This document shows positions 25,982-33,419 of a stretch of DNA of 60,647 nt, in pieces. This stretch comes from Crocinitomicaceae bacterium (GTDB lineage Bacteria; Bacteroidota; Bacteroidia; Flavobacteriales_D; Crocinitomicaceae). A program made the position numbers and the translations under genes. Below the pieces are notes generated by a model. The model searched no databases. It was not told where the DNA came from and worked only from the letters and a program-made list of their open reading frames with translations. Where the stretch lies: positions 1-60,647 of the forward strand of contig JAQXCN010000007.1 in NCBI GenBank assembly GCA_029251865.1, in the 5' to 3' direction. The stretch's first letter is position 1. The number at the start of each line of letters is the position of its first letter.

Positions 25982-26673
25982 TTTCAATAAAAAACGGGGC
26001 TATAGGTTTTGACTCTACACTATTTTCTATAGAAGATGTTGAGTTTTCTCGAGGACAAGTTCATGTTCTTATGGGGCGTAATGGTATTGGTAAGTCAGCT
26101 TTTTTAAACACCCTTTCAGGAATACTCGCCCCGATTGAGGGCACCTTAGATTTTGATGGCAATGTATTTAGTCAATATTCGAGTAAGGAAATTTCTAGTA
26201 GAATAGCTTATGTTTCATCGGCCCCTAGGGGTGTTCCTTTTCTCAGTGTAGATGATTATCTTTTATTAGGACGCTATAAACATACCAATGTATTTGGTCG
26301 CGGTTCTGCTTCTGATTTGGCCGCAGTTCTTGATGCAAAACAGCTATTTGATATTGAGCATCTTTCATCCAAATACACGAATGAGCTCAGTTCAGGTGAA
26401 CTTCATCTATGCGCTATAGCAAAGGCATATATCCAGCAGACGGATTATATCCTTCTAGATGAACCAACATCCCATTTAGATTATGCCAATAAAATTCGGG
26501 TATATGAATTACTCGGTCAGTTGGCAAAAAACAACAATAGGGGTATCATTATTTCTACGCATGATTTGGATCTTGCATTTAAATTTTCATTCCAGTTTTA
26601 TTTGATTTCGAGCCAGCAACAAAAACTTTTTAGTATTTCAAACTTTAAAGAAGTAGAAAAAGAGTTTAAGTGA
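25978..26673 (+). CDS. FecE/BtuD-family ABC transporter ATPase
   Basis: A 231-residue ATP-binding subunit. Walker A is GRNGIGKS (about residues 38-45), the Q-loop region YVSSAPRGVPFLSV follows, the signature is LSSGE (about 139-143), Walker B is YILLDEPTSHLD (about 158-169) and the switch His lies in ISTHDLD. The D-loop reads SHLD. It is slightly shorter than typical FecE (about 255). It is the last gene of the panB-coupled transporter cluster and converges with the glycine-rich lipoprotein gene 23 bases away. Confidence 0.92.
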   Translation: MISIKNGAIGFDSTLFSIEDVEFSRGQVHVLMGRNGIGKSAFLNTLSGILAPIEGTLDFDGNVFSQYSSKEISSRIAYVSSAPRGVPFLSVDDYLLLGRYKHTNVFGRGSASDLAAVLDAKQLFDIEHLSSKYTNELSSGELHLCAIAKAYIQQTDYILLDEPTSHLDYANKIRVYELLGQLAKNNNRGIIISTHDLDLAFKFSFQFYLISSQQQKLFSISNFKEVEKEFK

Positions 26674-26696
26674 CAATCATTTTGACAACGGTTATT

Positions 26697-27716
26697 TTAT
26701 TCCGTGTACGCGCTAAAATCAAAGTTTTGAATATATTTTTGTACGCTACCATCTGATCCTCTGTATCCTGCTGATCCTTGGGAACCCGGATATCCTTGTC
26801 TTCCTGCTTGTTGGCCTGAAAGTGGTGTGCCTGGCACTCCTCTTTTACCAGGTTCGCCACGATTTCCATAATGTCCACCTTTTGTTTTAATGGTCAGCTG
26901 ATTCTCGATAGCGGAACTGTTTTCATGAATGAATAGGCTTAGATTTCCTCCATTCCCTCCATTCCCTCCATTCCCTGCATTCCCTCCGTTTCCTGCATCT
27001 CCAGCTCTTTTAATTTTGTCTCCGCTTATGCTTCCATTTTTACCATTTCCACCGTCACCACCGTCACCACCGTCACCACCATTTCCACCCGATAGGTTAA
27101 ATAGCAAGTCATTTCCGATGGTCATTTTATATTTCATGAAGTTATTTGAATTATTTTCCTTCACATGAACATAGACCATACTTTCTATTGTCCAGACATG
27201 GGCGGTATAGCTTTTAGAGGCGCCTCCATCTCCTCCATTTTCACCTGTCTCGCCATTCTTTCCGTCTCGTAATAATAAGGGCGTTGTTCTGTTACGTTGA
27301 TCTTTACCATTATTCCCATGGGCACCGTTGTATAAAATTGCTAGATCTCCTCTAAAGTTCATTTGCATAGAATCCTTACTTGAGTAAACTTCACCCTTAT
27401 TTTCATATTTAAGTGAAAGGTGACATTGGTCATCGTTAAATGCCTTGGATTTTTTAACGATTGTATATGAATTTCCACTTTTCCGTAAGTCTGATGAGCT
27501 AAAGCTTATTTTATTATTTTTAGAAACATCATGTTGCTTGCCATCATAGGTCTGTAATAGAATCTCTCCTTGAAATGTGGAACCATTATTTAAGTTTTGA
27601 TTTGGACTATACTCGAACCATATAGCCTCAACTTGAGAAACTTTAATATTCTTTAAATTCGAACAGCTTAAAAGAAATAATGAAACCGATAATGCGCACA
27701 AGAAATACTTTGACAT
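26697..27716 (-). CDS. Glycine-rich, collagen-like lipoprotein of unknown function
   Basis: A 339-residue protein with a lipoprotein signal (lipobox LLSC, Cys about residue 18), a beta-rich N-terminal domain (about 25-130) without recognised family, then glycine-dense blocks: GETGENGGDGGASKSY (about 150-165), a GGNGGDGGDGGDGGNGKNG block and a GNGGNAGNGGNGGNGGN block (about 205-250), a short strand segment, and a collagen-like Gly-X-Y run of about 45 residues starting near GNRGEPGKRGVPGTP (about 283-328). Such repeats could form polyglycine-II or collagen-like bundles at the cell surface; this is inference. It begins 35 bases after the sugar transferase gene and is probably the last gene of the polysaccharide operon. 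Confidence 0.75.
   Translation of the reverse strand: MSKYFLCALSVSLFLLSCSNLKNIKVSQVEAIWFEYSPNQNLNNGSTFQGEILLQTYDGKQHDVSKNNKISFSSSDLRKSGNSYTIVKKSKAFNDDQCHLSLKYENKGEVYSSKDSMQMNFRGDLAILYNGAHGNNGKDQRNRTTPLLLRDGKNGETGENGGDGGASKSYTAHVWTIESMVYVHVKENNSNNFMKYKMTIGNDLLFNLSGGNGGDGGDGGDGGNGKNGSISGDKIKRAGDAGNGGNAGNGGNGGNGGNLSLFIHENSSAIENQLTIKTKGGHYGNRGEPGKRGVPGTPLSGQQAGRQGYPGSQGSAGYRGSDGSVQKYIQNFDFSAYTE
26948..26990. repeat. Short tandem repeat, 9-base unit related to CATTCCCTC
   Basis: Four to five adjacent 9-base units encode the GNGGNGGNG block of the lipoprotein. The units are nearly identical, one carrying TGC for TCC. Confidence 0.85.
27049..27081. repeat. Short tandem repeat, 9-base unit CCACCGTCA
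   Basis: Three perfect 9-base copies plus a partial one encode the GGDGGDGGD block of the same lipoprotein. Confidence 0.88.
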
Positions 27717-27751
27717 AAGAATTGAATTTTACTGAAGGTATAAAAATTCGC

Positions 27752-28342
27752 TTAATTCTTTAGAATCCTTTGGACTGTTCTTAAAATGATTTTTAGGTCG
27801 TGAGTTAGTGTTGGCCGCTTTATATATTTCTGATTCAAGTTTATTTTTTGAGGCATAATTTTTTTAATGTAATCCTGTTTCGGATTTTCTGATGCTGCAA
27901 GCAAGGCATTTTCGTTAAAGTATTCAATAGACGCATAGTCTGTAATTCCTGGCTTTACGTCAAGTATTCTTTTTTGTTCATCGGTATAGTATGCAACAAA
28001 TTCTTCAACCTCTGGTCTTGGTCCAACAACACTCATGTCTCCAATAAGTACATTGATAAATTGGGGGAATTCATCGAGCTTATACTTTCTTATGAATACA
28101 CCGATTTTTGTGATGCGCGAATCAGTCATTCCAACCGTTAATTTTCCTTTTTTGTCAGCGTTCAGCTTCATAGATCTAAATTTGAAAAGCATGAATGGTT
28201 TGCCTCTTTTGCCAATGCGTTCTTGACGGTAAAAAACACCGCCTCTTGAACTTGACAGAATTGCAATAGAAATTAAGAGTCCAAACGGAAAGAAAATAAT
28301 GAGCACTACGAGAGAAAAGATAATATCGAAGGCTCGTTTCAT
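27752..28342 (-). CDS. Initiating phosphosugar transferase (PglC/WcaJ-type monotopic enzyme)
   Basis: A 196-residue small phosphoglycosyl transferase that moves a sugar phosphate from a nucleotide sugar to undecaprenyl phosphate, starting assembly of a surface glycan. It has the N-terminal re-entrant hydrophobic segment (about 8-32), then YRQERIGKRGKPFMLFKFRSM (about 39-59), the catalytic Asp-Glu pair in KLDEFPQ (about 88-94) and VGPRPE (about 105-110). The size fits the minimal catalytic PglC type, lacking the four-helix N-terminal domain of WcaJ. It lies 3 bases after the aminotransferase gene. Confidence 0.93.
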   Translation of the reverse strand: MKRAFDIIFSLVVLIIFFPFGLLISIAILSSSRGGVFYRQERIGKRGKPFMLFKFRSMKLNADKKGKLTVGMTDSRITKIGVFIRKYKLDEFPQFINVLIGDMSVVGPRPEVEEFVAYYTDEQKRILDVKPGITDYASIEYFNENALLAASENPKQDYIKKIMPQKINLNQKYIKRPTLTHDLKIILRTVQRILKN

Positions 28343-28345
28343 CGT

Positions 28346-29554
28346 TTATTTTTTGATGGTTTTTTCAACAGCGTATTTTATGGCTTGAATGACTGTACCA
28401 ACCTGTTTGTCATTTAAATTGTAGTAAACAGGCAGAGATATCTCGTTTTGATATTTTTTAAATGCTTCCGGGTAATGTTCGATTTTATAACCAATATTCC
28501 TATAGGCTGTGAGTAAGGGGAGCGGCTGGAAATGCACATTCACAGATACATCTTGGTTGAATATCTCTTGAATGATTTCATCTCTTTGCGCTTCGGATAT
28601 ATTTTTGATTCTGATCAGATATAGGTGATAACTTGAGGTTTTCAAACTGGTCTCATGCGGAGGGAGTATCGCCCAATCAGTCGCAGAAAAAGCTTTGTCA
28701 TAGGTGTCAAATATTTCCTTTCTTCTCTTCAAGTTTTCAGCATATCTTTTTAGCTCTACTAATCCGATAGCTGCTTGAAGGTCAGTCATGTTGCATTTAT
28801 AGCCTGGAGAGATGACATCATATTTCCAAGCACCTTTCTTGGTCTTAGCTAAGGCATCTTTAGATTGGCCATGAAGGGTTGTAGTCACAAATTCTTTATA
28901 GATTTCTTCGTGGTCATAATTATCAGGTAGGTTAAAGCAAACAGCACCACCCTCGGCCGTAGTTAAGTTTTTTACAGCATGAAAAGAAAAACAGGTCATA
29001 TCCGCCCAGCTTCCTGATCGTTTATTTCGGTAAATAGCCCCAAAACTGTGCGCAGCATCTGCCGCAATTAGAATGCGTCCTAGCTTCGCTTGATTGTCAT
29101 TATTTGGCTTAAATAAGTTTTTATATTTTAATGCCAATGCCTTTATTTCCTCATAATCGCAAGGGAATCCTGAAACATCAACAGGCATAATTACTTTGGT
29201 TTTTGGCGTTATGGCGACCTCTATTTTTTCGAGCGCAATATTAAAATCATCCTTACTTATGTCCACCATAACGGCTTTTGCACCAGTATGAAGGACTACA
29301 TTCGCACTTGCGCAATATGTATAAACAGGAATAATTACCTCGTCGCCTGGCCCAATGCCCCACCAGCGAAGAAAAACCTCCATCCCCATTGTCCAAGAGC
29401 TAACCGCGACTGTGGTTTTGCAACCACAATATGCTGTTATTTTTTTTTCGAATAGTTTCGTTCTAGGGCCTGTGGTAATCCAACCGCTCATTAGAGCAGC
29501 GTTGACCTCTTCAAGAACTTTTTCATCAATTCGCGGCGGTGAAAATGGAATCAT
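28346..29554 (-). CDS. DegT/DnrJ/EryC1/StrS-family PLP aminotransferase for nucleotide-sugar synthesis
   Basis: A 402-residue PLP enzyme that aminates a 4-keto (or 3-keto) nucleotide sugar. It opens PFSPPRIDEKVLEEVNAALMSGWITTGP, has the cofactor loop VSSWTMGMEVFLRWWGIGPGDEVI, the Asp of the AADAAHSFG motif, and the Schiff-base Lys in SFHAVKNLTTAEGGA (Lys near residue 195). Its neighbour is a PglC-like transferase, which suggests an amino-sugar such as a bacillosamine-like residue at the reducing end; the matching 4,6-dehydratase and acetyltransferase are not in the window. The gene ends 3 bases before the sugar transferase. Confidence 0.92.
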   Translation of the reverse strand: MIPFSPPRIDEKVLEEVNAALMSGWITTGPRTKLFEKKITAYCGCKTTVAVSSWTMGMEVFLRWWGIGPGDEVIIPVYTYCASANVVLHTGAKAVMVDISKDDFNIALEKIEVAITPKTKVIMPVDVSGFPCDYEEIKALALKYKNLFKPNNDNQAKLGRILIAADAAHSFGAIYRNKRSGSWADMTCFSFHAVKNLTTAEGGAVCFNLPDNYDHEEIYKEFVTTTLHGQSKDALAKTKKGAWKYDVISPGYKCNMTDLQAAIGLVELKRYAENLKRRKEIFDTYDKAFSATDWAILPPHETSLKTSSYHLYLIRIKNISEAQRDEIIQEIFNQDVSVNVHFQPLPLLTAYRNIGYKIEHYPEAFKKYQNEISLPVYYNLNDKQVGTVIQAIKYAVEKTIKK

Positions 29555-29563
29555 ACTTCGAAA

Positions 29564-30784
29564 TTACATATTTTGGAGCGTATCGAATAAGCCTCCTGCA
29601 ATTTTATTACGGTCAAAGACTTCTGAAACATATTCTCTTGCATTTACGCCCATTTCTTCAAGTTCAGTTTTGTTTTCTAGCATAAAAATGATTTGTGCTT
29701 TCATACTTTCCGTGTCTTCAGGCTTGTAGAAGCGCCCTGCTTTTGCCCGGTCAATAAAATGTTTTTTAGCCTCTCCATCTACGCCTAGTAATAATGGTTT
29801 TTTCATTGCAAGTGCTTCGAAAATTTTTGATGGAATCGCTCCTCTGAAAAGATCGAGATTTTTTAAAGGAATGACTGCAATATCTACAGCTTTAAGTATG
29901 GATGGCATTTTTGATTTTTTAACAGGTTCAAGAAAGTGAACATTTTTAAGGCGATACTTTTCTGAGAGGATCTGAAGCTTTTCTTTTTCTGGTCCAGCAC
30001 CTTGAATAACAAATTGTGCATTCGGATAATCCTCAAGTTGATTAGCTACTTCGATTATAATTTCAAGACCTTGAGCATAGCCCAAGATCCCGCCATAAAA
30101 AAAGATTATGTCATTTGGTTTAAAATCATTCTTTAGACGAAAATCACTTTCCCCAATCTTTGAAGGGTCATAGAAAGAAACATCTACGCCATTTGGCAGC
30201 CATGTTACTTTTTTATCGGGAAACCGTCCTTTAATATCATCAACAATACCCTGTGTTTGTCCTGTGATTAGTGAAGCTTTTGCGTAACATTTATGTTCCA
30301 AACGATAGGCCAAGTTTAACAAGTGCCGATTGGTTACGAGGCCCAGTTTTTCTGCACTTTCAGGCCATAGATCGGATACATTGAAAATTAGTTTAGCATT
30401 TAGTTTTCTGCTGAGTGCCATTGCAGAATACCCAAGGAAAAGAGGAGGGCTTTCCACTAATAAAAAATCAAATTCACCTAATTTTCTTCCTTTCCAATAA
30501 CTTGACCACACGAAACTGAAGTAGTTAAGTAGTCTTGATAGAATCCGTTTTGATTTTGAGACATAAATCCATGAACGGTGCACCGAAATACCTTCAATGT
30601 ATTCTTGTCTTTTCTGCTTTCGTTTATAATCCTCAAAAACTTCCATTTTTGGATAGTTTGGCAGGGCAGTAAGGACCTCAACATGAATATTTTTGTTTTT
30701 TAAACGAACCGCCAGTTCGTGTAACCTATTTTGTGGAGCGCCTATCTCAGGAGGATAATATTGTGTAAGGATTAGTAGCTTCAT
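29564..30784 (-). CDS. GT4-family glycosyltransferase (WbuB-like)
   Basis: A 406-residue GT-B enzyme that adds a sugar to the growing lipid-linked glycan. The N-terminal domain starts LLILTQYYPPEIGAPQNRLHELA (about residues 3-25), the form seen in WbuB-like transferases. The C-terminal domain contains FFYGGILGYAQGLEIIIE (about 229-246), and the nucleotide-sugar site GAIPSKIFEALAMKKPLL (about 332-349) with the conserved Glu. Donor and acceptor sugars cannot be read from sequence. It overlaps the membrane ligase/polymerase gene by four bases (ATGA). Confidence 0.92.
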   Translation of the reverse strand: MKLLILTQYYPPEIGAPQNRLHELAVRLKNKNIHVEVLTALPNYPKMEVFEDYKRKQKRQEYIEGISVHRSWIYVSKSKRILSRLLNYFSFVWSSYWKGRKLGEFDFLLVESPPLFLGYSAMALSRKLNAKLIFNVSDLWPESAEKLGLVTNRHLLNLAYRLEHKCYAKASLITGQTQGIVDDIKGRFPDKKVTWLPNGVDVSFYDPSKIGESDFRLKNDFKPNDIIFFYGGILGYAQGLEIIIEVANQLEDYPNAQFVIQGAGPEKEKLQILSEKYRLKNVHFLEPVKKSKMPSILKAVDIAVIPLKNLDLFRGAIPSKIFEALAMKKPLLLGVDGEAKKHFIDRAKAGRFYKPEDTESMKAQIIFMLENKTELEEMGVNAREYVSEVFDRNKIAGGLFDTLQNM

Positions 30785-32025
30785 ATTTTGTTTTCAACAG
30801 TTATAACTTGTTTTTCGGATGTGTTTTTTTGCGAAAGTGAAATTAAAAGAACACAAAAAAGTACTATACCCGCCTGTCTTTCTAGAAATGATTCAACTAA
30901 GAAGTTGCAAAAAAAGCAAAAACTGATAAGTAGACTAATTAGCTGTTTTCCTCTAAAAAAATCCCACCATGATTTTAAAAAAATGCCAATAAGAATAAAT
31001 AGACCGAAAACCCCAATTTGAAGTGTTGTTGTAAAGAATTGATTATGTGAATTCAATTTCAGTGTTGCTATATTTTGATTGTCGTCAATAGCATTTTGCA
31101 TCTCTAGTATTGTTATATCATCACCCGTCCCGTAGCCTAAAAAGGGGCTTTTGTTGATACTCACAAGCGAAGCATTCCACATTAAAATACGTGCTTGATT
31201 ACTTTCCGTACTGTTGTTGTGTTTTAATTTAATATCCTGTGAAGAAAGCGGTATTTTTTCAAACCTCTCTTTTATCGATGAATTCAAATTCAAGAATAAA
31301 AAGAGGCTGAAAGTCAAAACCCCAGCGAAAAGGAGCATAGTTTTTAATTTCTTTTTGCGTATCATGGTACTTGCAAATAGTATGATGTTCAGCAGAAGCC
31401 ATGATAAAATACCCGCTTTTGATAGGGTTTGTAAAACGCCAAATGAAATAAAGATGAAAAGTAGTGTATAAAATTTCGGTTTATTGATGTAATATACTTT
31501 GGCGTGACAAATAAGTGAGGCAAGCACCAAATAAAAGGCATAATATCCTCTGTGCATGAATGGACTGAAAAGGACATCTTTAAAATAGCCCCAGTGATTA
31601 TTTTCAGGATAATATATCGATTTGAAGACAGCAATAATTTCATAAATTAAAAGGCTAAAGCATGACGAAAAAAGTATGATGTTGAGGATTGCAGATCGAC
31701 GAACAGTAAAGTTTGAAAAGTAAAAGAGTATCGGAAAAAGTAGAAAAGAAAATTTATTTTCAAGTTTAAAGAGTCCAACATCTAAATTTTGGGTCCAGCC
31801 CATACCGATAACGAGTAGTAAATAATAGACTATAAATAGGAACTCCAAGCTCTTCCAAAACGAGTAGTTTTTTCGTTTTATTTTTCTCCAAAAGGTGAGT
31901 GTCCAAATAATAAATCCAATAGGAACGATGGGTGAATAAACTATAGAGAAAAACAATATAAAGCCAAGGCACCAGTCATTGCTGTTCCATTGTTTTAACG
32001 CATCTTTAATTCCTAGCGTACTCAT
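30781..32025 (-). CDS. O-antigen ligase/polymerase family membrane protein (WaaL/Wzy-like), first of two
   Basis: A 414-residue protein with about ten to twelve hydrophobic segments. The large periplasmic loop carries the family signature near residues 285-340: ARILMWNASL, GYGTGDDI and LNSHNQFFTTTLQIGVFGL, where the His-Asn pair is typical of Wzy_C/O-antigen ligase proteins. Such enzymes polymerise repeat units or ligate finished glycan to a carrier. A second member lies two genes upstream, so one may polymerise and the other ligate. Ends overlap both neighbours by four bases. Confidence 0.87.
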   Translation of the reverse strand: MSTLGIKDALKQWNSNDWCLGFILFFSIVYSPIVPIGFIIWTLTFWRKIKRKNYSFWKSLEFLFIVYYLLLVIGMGWTQNLDVGLFKLENKFSFLLFPILFYFSNFTVRRSAILNIILFSSCFSLLIYEIIAVFKSIYYPENNHWGYFKDVLFSPFMHRGYYAFYLVLASLICHAKVYYINKPKFYTLLFIFISFGVLQTLSKAGILSWLLLNIILFASTMIRKKKLKTMLLFAGVLTFSLFLFLNLNSSIKERFEKIPLSSQDIKLKHNNSTESNQARILMWNASLVSINKSPFLGYGTGDDITILEMQNAIDDNQNIATLKLNSHNQFFTTTLQIGVFGLFILIGIFLKSWWDFFRGKQLISLLISFCFFCNFLVESFLERQAGIVLFCVLLISLSQKNTSEKQVITVENKI

Positions 32026-33419
32026 GTTTTTGGATTTATAGAATCTAAACCTGTTAACATTTCAATACAATTCTTCTTGTAGTTTGATTTGATATTTAAG
32101 TCATTTGACAAGCTGATTTCTCTTTTTTTAGTATTCTTTGAATGTTTACGAAGGAGCGCAATTAATTCTTCTGGTTTATCAACAAAATGGACATATGGAT
32201 TCATACCAAGACTGGAATTAAATACTTCTTTTGCCTTATTATCTAGATTAATCAAATAACTTCGTTTCCCCAAAGAAAGCGCCTCAACTGCTACTGTCGA
32301 ATATGCTGTTATGTTGCTGTCACAAATTGAAATCGTTTCGTAAATATTTGCGTTAGTGAAATTGAAATTGATTGGGAATTGGAATTCTGATTTGTAGTTT
32401 TCTTCTGTAGTTCTTCTGGGCACCAATATAATGCGGTATTTCTTTTCCGACATCGCATTGAACTTTAATAAAAACGCGATCGTTTTCTTTCCAATAGGCC
32501 CATCTTGGAGAGCCACACAAAGCGTTTTTAATTCTTCATTATCTACTGCTCTCTCATAATAGTAGTCAATAACAGATCTTCCAATAATTGAAACCTTTTG
32601 TACAGGTATATTCGAATGGTTTTTTAGATAGGTATATTCATTTTGACCAAAAACAGAAATAATATCTGGAAATTGAATCGGATTAAGTGCAACTTTATAA
32701 TTGTAGGCTTGATGGTTTTCACTTATCACACCATGTTGAAATTCCACCACGGGAATACCGCACTCTTTGAATGCCCTGATGTATCCGTAATGATTATAAG
32801 CAACGGTTAAAAACACATATTTGGGCTTTGGGAGTACCTTCAGCCAAAACTTCATCATTCTATATTGCGCAATATTCTTCTTAAGAATGGCCTCAATATT
32901 GACGGAACAATTGATATCCGTCTCAATAGCCCTAATAAGGTCGAGGTTTTCTATTTTTACCTTCCTCAGAAATAGGCGGCTGTATATCTCTTCAGATAAG
33001 AGGAAAAGTGCCTTTGAAGAAACATATCTACTCGCTACTTTTCTTAGACTATATTTTTTAAAGAACTGGAATTCAATTACCAAAACCTTACCCTTTGTAA
33101 GCCCAGAAATACTATCAAAAAGTTTGTCTCTATATTTCCCTTCTATTTTAATTCTCTCTACACTTGTCGTAAATGCCCAAACTTCATATTTCCGAATAAA
33201 CAAATTCCAGGTTCCATAGAAAAGAGATTTAAACTGGCTCAAAAGACTTTTGGTTGATTTTGAAGCGAGACTTTCTTTACCTAGGATAAGTTTATGAAAT
33301 AGTTTAGCCTTAATCCACGGGTAGACTTCAAAGGTTTTATTGAATTTTCGTACCGTGATGTTTTTTACATCATAAGCCGATTCAATGTGTTTTACTAATT
33401 CAGCAATACTATTCTTCAT
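32022..33419 (-). CDS. Unrecognised protein of the polysaccharide operon, probably a GT-B-type transferase
   Basis: A 465-residue soluble protein with no membrane segment or signal peptide. The C-terminal half shows patterns seen in capsule and CDP-glycerol/sialyl-type transferases: VVEFQHGVISENHQAY (about residues 226-241), DIISVFGQNEYTYLKNH (about 256-272), VSIIGRSVIDYYYE (about 280-293) and, later, ITAYSTVAVEALSLGKRSYLIN (about 376-397), which looks like a donor-binding alpha/beta motif. I cannot name a family. It lies between two Wzy/WaaL-like genes with short overlaps on both sides, so it most likely acts in the same glycan pathway. Confidence 0.72.
   Translation of the reverse strand: MKNSIAELVKHIESAYDVKNITVRKFNKTFEVYPWIKAKLFHKLILGKESLASKSTKSLLSQFKSLFYGTWNLFIRKYEVWAFTTSVERIKIEGKYRDKLFDSISGLTKGKVLVIEFQFFKKYSLRKVASRYVSSKALFLLSEEIYSRLFLRKVKIENLDLIRAIETDINCSVNIEAILKKNIAQYRMMKFWLKVLPKPKYVFLTVAYNHYGYIRAFKECGIPVVEFQHGVISENHQAYNYKVALNPIQFPDIISVFGQNEYTYLKNHSNIPVQKVSIIGRSVIDYYYERAVDNEELKTLCVALQDGPIGKKTIAFLLKFNAMSEKKYRIILVPRRTTEENYKSEFQFPINFNFTNANIYETISICDSNITAYSTVAVEALSLGKRSYLINLDNKAKEVFNSSLGMNPYVHFVDKPEELIALLRKHSKNTKKREISLSNDLNIKSNYKKNCIEMLTGLDSINPKT

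Noticed and set aside
26674-26696. Terminator between the ABC ATPase gene and the convergent lipoprotein gene
   Set aside because: The 23-base gap has no hairpin with a T run that I can see.
26948-27081. CRISPR-like tandem repeats
   Set aside because: The units are 9 bases without spacers, lie inside a reading frame and code for Gly-Gly-Asn/Asp blocks; no cas genes are present.
26929-27168. Open frame of 79 codons on the plus strand, Pro/Phe-rich
   Set aside because: It is the complement of the glycine-repeat coding region; repeats in one strand keep the opposite frame open. No start context or independent support.
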